A stretch of 64,000 nucleotides of DNA, from positions 26,068-90,067 of the forward strand of contig JANBRJ010000072.1 of assembly GCA_027577595.1 (NCBI GenBank), given 5' to 3'. Position numbers and translations under genes: made by a program. The stretch's first letter is position 1, and each line of letters starts with the position of its first letter. The stretch comes from Coemansia sp. RSA 487. Taxonomy: Eukaryota > Kickxellomycota > Kickxellomycetes > Kickxellales > Kickxellaceae. The notes below the pieces were generated by a model. It had not been told where the DNA came from. It made no database searches and was given only the letters and a program-made list of their open reading frames with translations. Shown piece by piece: positions 42,101-51,522 of the stretch.

Positions 42101-43249
42101 ATGGAGAACTATAAGCGCAAACGCGAGAAGCAGCGGATACGGGTGCGCTCAAAGTACGAGATCATTGGGTTTATCAGTTCTGGAACATACGGGCGCGTAT
42201 ACAAGGCACGACCGCGTGAGGGTCCGCCCATCGAACTGGCGATTAAAAAGTTCAAACCGGAGCGCGAGGGCGAGGCACGGCCAAGCACTGGGATCTCGCA
42301 GTCGGCGTGCCGGGAAATAGGGCTCTGCCGGGAACTGCACCACGAGAACATCGTGGAGCTCTGCGAAGTGATAATGGACGACAACGCTATCCACATGGTG
42401 ATGGACTACGCGGAATTTGATCTGCTTTCGATCATGCAACACCACATGCACCATTTGCGCAAGCCGATGTCGGAGCTGGTGATAAAGTCTATCTTGTGGC
42501 AGCTCATCAACGGCGTGGCGTACTTGCACGCCAACCTTATTCTGCAGCGCGACCTGAAGCCCGCAAACATAATGATCACGTCCAGCGGTGTCGTCAAGGT
42601 TGGCGATATGGGCTTAGCCAGGGTATTCCGCAGGCCGTTCCAGACCCTATACAACGGGGACAAGGTTGTCGTCACCGTGTGGTACCGGGCGCCCGAGCTG
42701 CTTCTTGGGTCGCGGCACTACACGACGGCCATCGACATGTGGTCCATCGGGTGCATTTTTGCCGAAATGCTGGCCCTGCGGCCGCTGTTCAAGGGCGAGG
42801 AAGTCAAGATGGAGAAGAAGCAGATCCCGTTCCAGCGCAGCCAAGTGAACAAGATAATTGAGATTCTGGGCACCCCGACCAAAGAGCAGTGGCCAAAGAT
42901 CGAGCTCATGCCGGACATCCAGCACATGAAGCAGTTCAGACATTACCCGAACTCGCTCAAAACATGGTACACCAATACGGGTCACAAGTCCGAGCTAGGG
43001 CTTCAGCTGCTCTCCAGTTTGCTCGAATACGATCCGGAGCGTAGAATATCAGCCAGCGATGCCCTCGAACATCCGTATTTTAAGGAAGACCCCAAGCCAG
43101 TCAAGCACCCGTTTCTCGAGCAAAACACCAGCTACCCGAAGCGCAGACTTACGCTTGATGATCTGTGCGACGCTAAAACACAGCACTCAAAGCTGCTCGG
43201 CTCAGAGTCTGGTGCGCCTGGATCCGTTACAGCCCACACAGCTACATGA
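42101..43249 (+). CDS. SSN3: Mediator kinase CDK8 (Ssn3/Srb10)
   Basis: 382 aa. An N-terminal KRKREKQ basic stretch is followed by a kinase domain. The Gly loop is ISSGTYGRVYKA, the ATP lysine AIKKFK, the C-helix SQSACREIGLCREL (the CDK8-specific SACRE in place of PSTAIRE), the Mg motif VGDMGLAR, and the T-loop VTVWYRAPELLLG. A CDK8-type insert KGEEVKMEKKQIPF follows. The catalytic loop reads LQRDLKPAN: Gln149 replaces the usual His of HRD, while Arg150, Asp151, Lys and Asn are kept. With cyclin C, Med12 and Med13 it phosphorylates Pol II CTD and transcription factors. The ATG at 42101 is chosen because the upstream frame is a T-rich leader. Confidence 0.92.
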   Translation: MENYKRKREKQRIRVRSKYEIIGFISSGTYGRVYKARPREGPPIELAIKKFKPEREGEARPSTGISQSACREIGLCRELHHENIVELCEVIMDDNAIHMVMDYAEFDLLSIMQHHMHHLRKPMSELVIKSILWQLINGVAYLHANLILQRDLKPANIMITSSGVVKVGDMGLARVFRRPFQTLYNGDKVVVTVWYRAPELLLGSRHYTTAIDMWSIGCIFAEMLALRPLFKGEEVKMEKKQIPFQRSQVNKIIEILGTPTKEQWPKIELMPDIQHMKQFRHYPNSLKTWYTNTGHKSELGLQLLSSLLEYDPERRISASDALEHPYFKEDPKPVKHPFLEQNTSYPKRRLTLDDLCDAKTQHSKLLGSESGAPGSVTAHTAT

Positions 43250-43582
43250 AAAAAAAGCCATGTTGCGGTTGTGAATAAGCTCTGCTTTTTTTCATATTGT
43301 TTGCACACGCTGGAAGCGGTATCAGAGAGGCAAGCCTGTTTTGTCAGCTGCTCCTGAGAGTGACACCTGGGTAAAGGGGGATGCATAATTTCTGCGCAGC
43401 AGCAAAAAAAATTGGATTGTGGTCACTTTTTCCTCCTTTGCTCTCTTTTTTGCTTCTTCGCCTTTATTTTTTTTCCTTGTGCTATTCAACTATCTTCTGT
43501 CCATTTAATATTATATCGATATATTCGCGTTTTTGGGCTCTATTTCATTTGACCATACGAAATAACGAAACAAGGGAAAACA
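43250..43582. promoter_or_regulatory. CT-rich upstream region of the BRCT gene
   Basis: 333 bp between two plus-strand genes; strongly pyrimidine-rich at 43420-43505, followed by an AT segment (ATATCGATATATT). Likely promoter and leader. No gene seen. Confidence 0.4.
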
Positions 43583-44965
43583 ATGCTCGAAGGCACTAGT
43601 AAGCTAGTACAGGACATGCTGGGCGATTCTTCGGACAGCGACACAGATCTGGATCTCCCGGACCCCATCACCTTTCTGCAACCAATATCTAATAGCACCA
43701 AGAGCCCTGCTACCTTGGAGAAGGCTGCGGAAGAAAGTAGACCAAAGCCTATGACAACAACGTACTCTCCAAAAAGAACACCACGATCCAGGCGCTTGAG
43801 CCATCACTATCCACCGCAGTCTCCAAGAAAGAAGAGCATGGGCACAGCAGGTAGTGAAAAGACGCCGGAATGGCAAACCAAGAAGCAGTTCACAGCAATT
43901 GCCGAAAATCAAATTCCGCTGGAAGAGGAAACTCAAAGCAATGCAGCAACAGTGAGCAGATGGATGTCACCAAGGGTAAGTAAACGCAAGCAACCGATAA
44001 TAGTCCGTGAACAAATCGTGGCAAAGGAAAGAAAAAAGAAGAAAAGTGAATTTGAGATCCAGCTAGTTATCCAAACAACTGGGCTGACCGCAACGCAGCT
44101 GAAGCGCACGCAGAATGCAGCCAGCGCCATGTCAAGTCAAATATTCGACAATGTCAAGTACGCAGTGACTGTCCACAGCGACACAAGTTTGTTGAACACA
44201 GCACAAAGAGCATCCAAGGGTAGGCCAAATGCTTCAAAGACACTGTGCACGCATTTGGTTGCGCCAGCTGATAAATGCGGGAGAGCAACACGGACGTTCA
44301 AGTACATGGTGGGGCTGGTGTGCGGGGCCCACGCGGTCACTCCCGAATGGCTCACCGAGTGTGTCAAGGCCCGGCGGTTGTTGCCGGAGAGCGAGTTCTC
44401 TATCTGCGGCGATACCGCGATGCCCGACCGCACGCTAGACGAAAGGCCACTTGAAGTTGGGCAGCTGCTGAAGGGCTACCGGATGCATTTGTGGGGTGGA
44501 GACGCCAAGTGGGGCCACCCATCGAGCGCACATACGCTTGAAGAATTCAAAGCCCTGGCCACTGTTGCCGGGGCTGAGATTATCGACGAGCTCGAGGAAG
44601 AGGAAGGGTCACCGGACAAAGGAGCCCATTCTGGTACTGATGAGATGCCATCATCCGAAGATGAAAATGACGATGCTAATGGTGGTCATGTGATGTCGCC
44701 ACGCTTGCGCCGAAGGTCTGCTGCTGTTGGCAGGGCGGACCGAGATTCGGCTACTGACCTTGTGGGCATCTTGCCCAAAAAGTACCGCAAGATGTTCGAG
44801 CTGCCTGTGAATAAAGGCTCCATGGTTGTTTTGGTTGATCTGGCCGATCTCCACGCTGCCAACCGGTCCTCGTTGCGGTCAATTGCTAGATTCACTGGTG
44901 GAACTGTTCCGTGCAGAACTAAATTGTGGTTATTCGATTGCATATCTGCAAAGAAAGTTTTGTAG
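43583..44965 (+). CDS. BRCT-domain protein (DNA-damage-response type)
   Basis: 460 aa. The N-terminal third is acidic then Ser/Pro-rich (SPKRTPRSRRLSHHYPPQSP), consistent with a regulated linker. A BRCT-like region spans about 150-270, with VIQTTGL, THLVAPADKCGRATRTFKYM and AVTPEWLTECVKARRLLPE, the last holding the conserved Trp. A second BRCT-like block is split by an acidic insert (LLKGYRMHLWGG, LEEFKALATVAGAEIID, then GSMVVLVDLADL and LWLFDCISAKKVL). Tandem C-terminal BRCTs bind phosphopeptides in MDC1/PTIP/Mdb1-type checkpoint proteins; the exact orthologue was not identified. No intron. Confidence 0.72.
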   Translation: MLEGTSKLVQDMLGDSSDSDTDLDLPDPITFLQPISNSTKSPATLEKAAEESRPKPMTTTYSPKRTPRSRRLSHHYPPQSPRKKSMGTAGSEKTPEWQTKKQFTAIAENQIPLEEETQSNAATVSRWMSPRVSKRKQPIIVREQIVAKERKKKKSEFEIQLVIQTTGLTATQLKRTQNAASAMSSQIFDNVKYAVTVHSDTSLLNTAQRASKGRPNASKTLCTHLVAPADKCGRATRTFKYMVGLVCGAHAVTPEWLTECVKARRLLPESEFSICGDTAMPDRTLDERPLEVGQLLKGYRMHLWGGDAKWGHPSSAHTLEEFKALATVAGAEIIDELEEEEGSPDKGAHSGTDEMPSSEDENDDANGGHVMSPRLRRRSAAVGRADRDSATDLVGILPKKYRKMFELPVNKGSMVVLVDLADLHAANRSSLRSIARFTGGTVPCRTKLWLFDCISAKKVL

Positions 44966-45231
44966 AATCCTAATGTGACTAGTAAAAAAAAGATCAATAG
45001 TTGAATAGATACTGTTATGAAATCTAGCAAGCAGAGTAGTTATTTGAAGATAAAAGAAAAAAGCAGAAGCCTATGTCATGGACATTTGCTGTTGTTGTTG
45101 GCTATGTTCAACTAGATTGCAGCAAAACTCACACCCCACATCAACCGTTTCCTTATTCTGTTTGCTACCCGTAACCATTTGGTTTGCTCATACTCAAACG
45201 CGTTGTGGACCAAGGGAAGCGATACAGATAG

Positions 45232-46603
45232 TCAATGTGAGCCAAAGAACATCTTTTTAAAGATGGACATATGGGTAGAGTTGGTGGGCTGATGTTGCTC
45301 CTGCGCCGACTGCTGGTGGTGCTGATCTGGAACAACATTCGCGTTGCTATTGACAGGGCTGGAGCGGATGGACGAGCCAATCATTATTTTGTTGGCGCCC
45401 TTGAAGGCCGACGACCGCTTGTAGCTCTCTGCCAGGTACGCGATTTGGCGGTTGTTGAAGGCCCCCCGCCGCTTGTTCCGCACATGCTCGATGGCGTCCA
45501 GAGGATCCATTCCCCGCTCGATCAGCGCAACTAGAGAAACAAAAATAGGAATAAATCACTTTAGCGTATATACAAGTGACACATGTCGTGCGTTAGTAAC
45601 AAAATGCACACAAACTGATTCGGGAGAAAGGGGTACAATAAAAAATAAGGGGGGGAGGAAAGTACGTTTGCTCAGTTTAGGTGACTTCCAAAAGCAATTG
45701 TGTTGTGCCACCACCGAATAAAAAAGCTCAAGAGGAAAACAAGGACCGACGCGGCATGTGCAACAAAACAACGCGTATGGTGACGAGTTTAAGAACAACG
45801 GTAAATGCACAGTATGTGCATTTACCGTTGTGTCGCTTATTAAGCATACACAGCAAGAGGGAAATGCCGAGAATGATGAAAGCACATGCTTGATCGCATT
45901 AAAGGGGATAGGTTTTGTTTGAAGGTGAGGAGGCAAAACACACAAAGAAAACTTACCAGCAACTAGCACGGGGGCACGGCCAAGTCCGGCCACACAATGG
46001 ACAGCAATGGTGGTGGGGGCCGAGGATTCGCTGGCGTCGTCCTTTGCACTGCTTGTTTTGAACGATTCATGCACGACCTCCAGCCATTGCTTGAGCACAG
46101 ACGAAGGAGGCACATCGCCATCCTTGAACGGCAGGTCGTGGACGCGGACCTTGCGCTGCTCCAGCCGGTCCTTATGGTAAGTGGGCTCACAGACGCGAAC
46201 GACGTCGGTAACGTTTAGACGGTCAAACTCCTACGCTCTGATTTCCCATTATATCCAGTGAAAAAACTGGCTGTTTAGTTTATGCAGCAGACCGAAATGG
46301 CACATTTTGGCGAATGAGCTCAGAAAGCCGGCAACTTTCAAGCACTATCGCAAAAGGCAAAAAGGGGAGGCGCCCCCTTTAGGCCAGGGGTTGGAGAGAA
46401 AGAAAAAAAGCAAGCAAGCGTCTATTTACCTTGATATACAAAGAGATCGTGCTGTCAGTGGGGCAATCCATGATAAGGAAGCGGTGTCCTTTGTCGTACT
46501 CGATCAGCGAAAAGCTAATGGTCAAAGGAGAGGGCCTGCCCAGCGCCTTTCTGCCGTTGATGCCAGGAGTGTGGTAGCTGGAAACTGAAACCATCTTTGC
46601 CAT
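45232..46603 (-). CDS. PRL-type (PTP4A) protein tyrosine phosphatase
   Basis: Three exons, 46430-46603, 45957-46230 and 45232-45530, giving 248 aa. Introns are 200 and 426 bp (donors GTAAAT and GTAAGT; acceptors CGTAG and TCTAG; phases 0 and 1). The rebuilt protein aligns by eye with human PTP4A: RFLIMDCPTDSTISLYIK, VTDVVRVCEPTYHKD, general-acid loop LPFKDGDVPP, P-loop HCVAGLGRAPVLV (Cys137, Arg143), then LIERGMDPLDAIEHVRNKRR and GAFNNRQIAYL. The PRL-specific Ala after the P-loop Arg is present. Unlike animal PRLs it has about 30 extra N-terminal residues and a Gln/Ser-rich tail ending FFGSH, without a CaaX prenylation box. Intron 2 holds a perfect hairpin. Confidence 0.88.
45795..45831. repeat. 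Perfect 17-bp inverted repeat, 3-nt loop
   Basis: The left arm ACAACGGTAAATGCACA (45795-45811), loop GTA, and right arm TGTGCATTTACCGTTGT (45815-45831) pair without mismatch. It lies inside intron 2 of the PRL-type phosphatase gene, so it is in the unspliced transcript and could fold as a stable hairpin RNA. No flanking target duplication was seen. Confidence 0.9.
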
Positions 46604-47691
46604 CTGGAAATAAAAATACCTGATATAAAGGAAATACCAGAGAAAAAAAGCCAAAGATAGAGATGCCAAGTTAAAAAAGAGAAAGTTGGTTTACAGAGTA
46701 GTGGTGCTTCTATAGACTTTAGTGGAGCCTTTGGATAGAGTGCGTTGATTGATGAAGAGTGATTAAGAAATAGGAAACAGGTAGATGGACAGAACCAGTG
46801 ACACACACGCCGCAAGTATACGCGGGAGAGTGAGTGAGAGGGAGCAAAAAAAGAAGCGCCTAACGTTCCTCTCCTGCAAGAAGGGCGAGTGCCGTTTTTT
46901 ATATCAAGTGGCTAGCAAAAGAGCAGGCCACAGTTCTTTGAGTTTGTGCTATGTGCAGATGAGAGTATGGCTATCAAGGAGGACGCCAGCTGCGTAGGGG
47001 AGCGATAAAGCGGGCTACGGTATGAGAGTCCAGTGTGAAGCCGTACGGGCAAAAAGCCTAGCAGCAGATGTTGGTGCAGGAGGGGGAGAGGAAGGCAAGC
47101 GCGTCCTGGCTGAAAGAAACGATGGGCAGCTTAAACTGGGCAGGTTGGCGGCAGCAAAATGCACCACTGTTCATTGGGAGTGGGGAGAAAGTAACGAGAG
47201 AAAAGGTTACAAGTGACCTTGAAAGCCTTTAGATTGGATTGGGTAGTTGGCAAATATGCGGGTCGGTTTGAGCGAACAAACAGTAGAATTCAAAAAAGAA
47301 TGATCCGAATGAGTGAGACAAAAGTGTCGATTTGAAGAAAAGAGTAAAAGAGAAAGGGCAAAGGGAAAGTAGAAAAAAAGCAGAAAATAAATAGGAAAAA
47401 AAAGAGTACGCTTTTGTCTTGAATCCGTGTCAGTATCGTTGGGTATTTTTTCCTCAGAAAAAATTGTTGCACGATCATAATCGATTTGCATTGTGTTTTC
47501 GTTTTTTGGGGGAGTTTTTTTTTTCGCTCATGAGCTGCAACCTAGACTCAGACCTCTGTCTAATGCAGTCAATTTTTGGTCCCAACCATCTTTTGCCTGT
47601 GATTGCATTCTTTTTTGCCTTTGTACAAGTACAAAAAGCCATCATCATAAATATCATTTTTCTTTTATTTTTTCTTTTGAATTCCCAAGAA
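46604..47691. other. Divergent intergenic region, phosphatase and SDF2-like gene
   Basis: 1.1 kb with A/G-rich tracts on the plus strand (46820-47220 and 47330-47410) and a T-rich leader at 47640-47690. Short open frames carry no recognisable domain. Confidence 0.5.
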
Positions 47692-48351
47692 ATGCATCTC
47701 GCAACAGTGCTTGCCATCGTGGGCTGCAGCATTCTCGTTTCGGCAGCACAGCTCGATGCTGCTGCGGCAGCTGAAGCGGGCATCGAAGAGGGCTGGGAGC
47801 ACGTCACAAGCGGAAGTACAATAAAGCTGGCGCATACAAAGTCCAGCGCCCGCCTGACCATGCCTCAAGTAGGGTACGGCACCGGAAGCCAGCAGCAAGC
47901 AGTCACCGCACAGTCAGACGCATCTCTGACAAAGGCCTTCTGGCTAGTCGAGCTTTCTGACAACGACGAGAAGAAGAAAAAGGGCGAGCCTGTACGTGGG
48001 TCGCAAATACCCTGCGGGTCGCAAATACGGTTGGTAAACAGCGATACCAGCCATGCGCTGCATTCGCATGGGAACCACAAGTCGCCAATGTCAGGCAACC
48101 AAGAGGTTTCGGGCTATGAGGGCCGGGACACTGGCGATTTCTGGACAGTCGAGTGCGCTGATAAGAAGGCAAAGTTCTGGATACGCGAAGCACCAGTCTA
48201 CTTCAAGCACATGGAAACCGACAAGTACTTGCAATCGCTGCCGAACAAAAAGTACCGCCACCCGATTGTCGGCCACCAAGAGGTGAGCGCTGGGAAAAAG
48301 GCCGACGCCAATGCGCAGTGGATGGCACTTGAAGGATATTACTTTCGCTAG
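47692..48351 (+). CDS. SDF2-like MIR-domain secretory protein
   Basis: 219 aa. The signal peptide (about 1-19, MHLATVLAIVGCSILVSA) precedes three MIR beta-trefoil repeats: VTSGSTIKLAHTKSSARLTM, GSQIRLVNSDTSHALHSH with GNQEVSGYEG, and VYFKHMETDKYLQSL with GHQEVSA. SDF2 proteins bind ERdj3-type J-proteins in animals and plants and assist ER folding; MIR repeats also occur in the PMT encoded at 24505. No HDEL-type retention signal is present (ends GYYFR), so retention would need a partner. The ATG at 47692 follows the pyrimidine leader; the longer upstream frame is T-rich and non-conserved. Confidence 0.88.
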   Translation: MHLATVLAIVGCSILVSAAQLDAAAAAEAGIEEGWEHVTSGSTIKLAHTKSSARLTMPQVGYGTGSQQQAVTAQSDASLTKAFWLVELSDNDEKKKKGEPVRGSQIPCGSQIRLVNSDTSHALHSHGNHKSPMSGNQEVSGYEGRDTGDFWTVECADKKAKFWIREAPVYFKHMETDKYLQSLPNKKYRHPIVGHQEVSAGKKADANAQWMALEGYYFR

Positions 48352-48462
48352 ACATTCTTTTAACGGTTTTGCATATATTTCAAACTCTCTAATCAAAGCC
48401 TCCATTGGTGTTACTGCTCTTGCCGCGAGGAACGCGGGTGTCACATCTGCGATCTCTTCTGG

Positions 48463-49839
48463 TCATTTGCGCCCAATACAGACAGTCGTGCACTCCATGT
48501 TGCGTAGATTAAGCAGCACAATCTGGTGACTGTCCTTGAAGACTGGCACAGTCAGCACACGTGTCCCTGTGCAATCAGCAGCTTCACTGCCGCCCCCAGC
48601 AGACTCGGCAGCTGCCCAGGCAGCATCTGCAGCTTGCTGGTTTCCAATAAAGTACACGTGCGGCGAGTGCTCGAGGATAAATGGGTCCCTTTCCGTGAAC
48701 GGATAGCACCACAGCGTGTCCGGCGCAGTCGGTGCAATGTGTCGCCACCGCAGGGACTCGGCGGCCAGAAGGCACGCAGACTCGCCATTGGTCGTGTAGT
48801 GCTTGAGGTCGTCGATGTTCTGGCCCGCCGTGCCCAGTATCTCGACGCCGTCGACGCTGAGCCACGCCGGGTTAGTGGTGGATGCAAAGCCCGAGTACTG
48901 GCGACACTGGAAAAACATGTGGCGGTTGATGGGTTGCTGCGGGATCGAGACGTCGGCGGGGTCGCCCTTTCCAGGCATCACGGCGAGCGGCACGCTGGCC
49001 GCAATATCGGCAAGGTACTCGTCGATTTGGGCGACCAAGTTGGCAGCTGCGTGGCGGTCGTTGACCTTCGGGTCCTCTGTATGGCCCAGCGGCGGCGCAG
49101 GCAGCTCCATCAGCCCGCCCGCCACCACCACTTGCACGATCTGCGCACACGCCTTCTGCGTATCGCTTGTGCCCAGGTTGCCCACGATGTATTCGGCCAG
49201 GAGCTGCATCTCCAGCGTCACAGGCTGCTCGATAGTTGCGTTGAATCCTGACACAAACGCCACGTATCTGTCCTCGGTTTGCTTGGGCGTCAGGGACTGG
49301 TCGTGCGGCGGCATCCCGGCAAAGCACATCTCGGCCACATCGAATTCGCCCGTGGGTGTTTCGGCTCCCAGCACGGCGGCCACGATCCCAGAGGCTACGG
49401 TAGCTTTGGCCAGCTCCTTACCAACCAGACGGATCCTCCCAGACTCGTCCTCCAAGTGCACAGTCTCACTAGAGTCCCTGTACTTGCCGCCCGTGACCAG
49501 GGGGTCGGCAATCCAGTGCGTCCTCTCGACCTCGTCCAGCGTGCTGGGCTTTGCGTCGCTATCGATGAATATTGTTCCCACAATGTATGTCAACGACGGG
49601 CCTTCGACGTTCAGAACCTTGGGCGTCAGTTTGACTTTAGTGCTGTCCCAGCGTCGCTTGGCTTGATCCAGCACCAAGGGCTTTAGCTCGTCAAGTCGCT
49701 TGTAGTACAGTTGGTCAAACTGCCGTGTATACACACGTCGCCCGCTTATCCGAAAGCTCTGCAGCCCGTTCTCGCCTGGCGTCTGTGTGTCGAGCATGGC
49801 TTGTTGTGTGCGTTGGATAGTTTGTGGGTCCTCGGTCAT
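48463..49839 (-). CDS. POL31: DNA polymerase delta regulatory subunit B (POLD2, Pol31/Cdc1)
   Basis: 458 aa. The N-terminal block QFDQLYYKRLDELKPLVLDQA is the usual POLD2 opening, followed by an OB-fold (TYIVGTIFIDSDAKPSTLDE, HLEDESGRIRLVG). A calcineurin-like phosphoesterase-type domain that is catalytically inactive in this family follows: YVAFVSGFNA, VQVVVAGGLMELPAPP, DIAASVPLAVMPGKGDPADVS, LPQQPINRHMF-like QQPINRHMF, GTAGQNIDDL and CYPFTERDPFILEHSPHVY. It links the catalytic subunit Pol3 to Pol32 in replication. Complete length, no intron; the start gives a short acidic N-terminus. Convergent with the SDF2-like gene, 111 bp apart. Confidence 0.95.
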   Translation of the reverse strand: MTEDPQTIQRTQQAMLDTQTPGENGLQSFRISGRRVYTRQFDQLYYKRLDELKPLVLDQAKRRWDSTKVKLTPKVLNVEGPSLTYIVGTIFIDSDAKPSTLDEVERTHWIADPLVTGGKYRDSSETVHLEDESGRIRLVGKELAKATVASGIVAAVLGAETPTGEFDVAEMCFAGMPPHDQSLTPKQTEDRYVAFVSGFNATIEQPVTLEMQLLAEYIVGNLGTSDTQKACAQIVQVVVAGGLMELPAPPLGHTEDPKVNDRHAAANLVAQIDEYLADIAASVPLAVMPGKGDPADVSIPQQPINRHMFFQCRQYSGFASTTNPAWLSVDGVEILGTAGQNIDDLKHYTTNGESACLLAAESLRWRHIAPTAPDTLWCYPFTERDPFILEHSPHVYFIGNQQAADAAWAAAESAGGGSEAADCTGTRVLTVPVFKDSHQIVLLNLRNMECTTVCIGRK

Positions 49840-50161
49840 TTTTATCAGTCGAGCTTTTTTTTTTGTTCTGATTCAATATTAAAACTAGCGGTATGTGGAA
49901 ACTACGAGCGAAAGGAAGGAAGGAAGGAAGGAAGAAAAAAAGGTGAATTTGTACAGACGACTCGGCAATAGAACGCTTGTTTACGTTAAAAAATAATAAT
50001 AATATTTTGCACTTGGCATAACCAAGAGTAGAATGCATACTCGCACTGCTTTCGCGTCATTGACAGGAAAGCGCGTTCAGCACCAGCAGTATACACCTTT
50101 TCACAGCCGGGTAATCTGGTAATTTTGTATTGATCGTAGAATCAACGAAAATCTAACGGAG
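49840..50161. other. POL31 promoter region and FES1 3' flank
   Basis: 322 bp between two minus-strand genes. It contains a simple GGAA/AAGG tetranucleotide run at about 49912-49933 and T/A homopolymers. No gene seen. Confidence 0.55.
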
Positions 50162-51091
50162 CTAGCTCAGAATTGTGTCCAGCTCAGAGGTATCCAGATC
50201 GAAACGTGTTTTCATCTGGGTTACAGCACCAGGCAACGCCTTGCATTCGTTAATCGCCTTTTTGCCGTTGTCGGTTGCACCCAGGGCAAGAAGGAAGCCA
50301 GCGATCTGCTCAAACACCATTGTCGAGCCCTCAGGGTCATTTTCCTCGAGCATTTTGCCCAAGACCGCTGCTGTTGTGTCAACAAACCCAAGCTCAGCCA
50401 CCGCATTGGGCAAGTACATGCCAGGACGCAGCTCCTCGGGCGTCTCGGCGTCCAGCGCCTCTTCAATCAGCGAGCGCAGCAAAAAGAAAGACTTTTGGCG
50501 CAGCGCCGTAGCCTTGCCAGCATCGCCCTTGACTTCTTCCAGCTCCAGCATCAGCGTAGACAACCCGCTGTTGGCAATGAACTCGGTCAGCCCTTGGACG
50601 TTGCCACGGATGAAAGACGAGACGCAGTAGAGTGCCTTTGTGCGGACACTCGTGACGGGATCCGATCCAAGCACACGCAGTGCAGCCTCCAGACCCTGAG
50701 CTTTGGAGAACGCTTGCTGTGCCTTTGGGTTATGCTGGACCGCGGTGCCACTAACCCACAGGACGCCCGACCGGACCGCGGGCTCAGCGTCTGTGTACCG
50801 TGCAATAAGGCGTGGCCACATGTTGAGTGGACCCAGGTTGCATGCGTTGTCAATGTTCTCGACAAGCATTTCCAGATCGTCCAGGGCTACTTCCTTGGCT
50901 TCTAGCGGTGTGTCGGCGTGCTCCACAGAGTCCATGCACTCGGTCATCTGCTCGGATGCTGGCCGCCCCAGAATCGCGTCGATGACTGCGGGATCTAGCT
51001 TCTTGGGCGGCTCGCCTGTCCGCGTCGTTGCCGGTGCGTCTTCATTTGCAGTGGCGCCGTTGAGAATCGCCCACTTGAGTAGTGCGTCCAT
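50162..51091 (-). CDS. FES1: Hsp70 nucleotide exchange factor Fes1 (HspBP1)
   Basis: 309 aa. The start MDALLKWAILNG is the conserved Fes1 opening. An Asp/Glu linker and Armadillo-type helical repeats follow (LEMLVENIDNACNLGPLNMW, LWVSGTAVQHNPKAQQAF, ALYCVSSFIRGN, KSFFLLRSLIEEAL). Fes1/HspBP1 triggers ADP release from cytosolic Hsp70 and promotes degradation of misfolded proteins. The open frame runs 82 codons upstream through a Phe/Lys-rich leader that was rejected as non-coding. Slightly longer than yeast Fes1 (290 aa). Confidence 0.93.
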   Translation of the reverse strand: MDALLKWAILNGATANEDAPATTRTGEPPKKLDPAVIDAILGRPASEQMTECMDSVEHADTPLEAKEVALDDLEMLVENIDNACNLGPLNMWPRLIARYTDAEPAVRSGVLWVSGTAVQHNPKAQQAFSKAQGLEAALRVLGSDPVTSVRTKALYCVSSFIRGNVQGLTEFIANSGLSTLMLELEEVKGDAGKATALRQKSFFLLRSLIEEALDAETPEELRPGMYLPNAVAELGFVDTTAAVLGKMLEENDPEGSTMVFEQIAGFLLALGATDNGKKAINECKALPGAVTQMKTRFDLDTSELDTILS

Positions 51092-51522
51092 AAATATATT
51101 TTTAGCTGATTGCTCCTGGTTAAGTAAAGGGGGGAGGTTTGGTTGGAATGAAAGAAAACGGAAAGAGAATATACACTTTATAGCGGAAAATAGAAACAGT
51201 TTGAAAAAGAAAAACGAAAAGGGGGTTTTTGGATAAAGGAGTTCATTTTGTGAAAGGGGCTTGCTTTTTTTTTCTGAAGCTTTAGTGTGTGGAGAAATAT
51301 TTACATTTTTGAACACTGCCAAGAAGTGGTGTTGCATTCTTGTGCTTACGTTTTCTCTCTCTTTTTTGCTCTTTTTGCCCGCCTGATATTATTATTTTCA
51401 TATACTTTTTTTTGCTTTGGGTTTGTTCAAAGGTTGACAAATTAAGGGGTGCCGTTTCTTTCCCGAACCTTGCAGAACCTTGTAGAACCTTGTCTGTTTC
51501 TTTTCCTTCCAATTTCTAGAAT
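51092..51522. promoter_or_regulatory. Divergent promoter region, FES1 and VPS9
   Basis: 431 bp with T/C-rich stretches near 51270 and 51340-51420. A tandem CCTTG(C/T)AGAA motif occurs three times at about 51466-51492. No gene seen. Confidence 0.45.
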
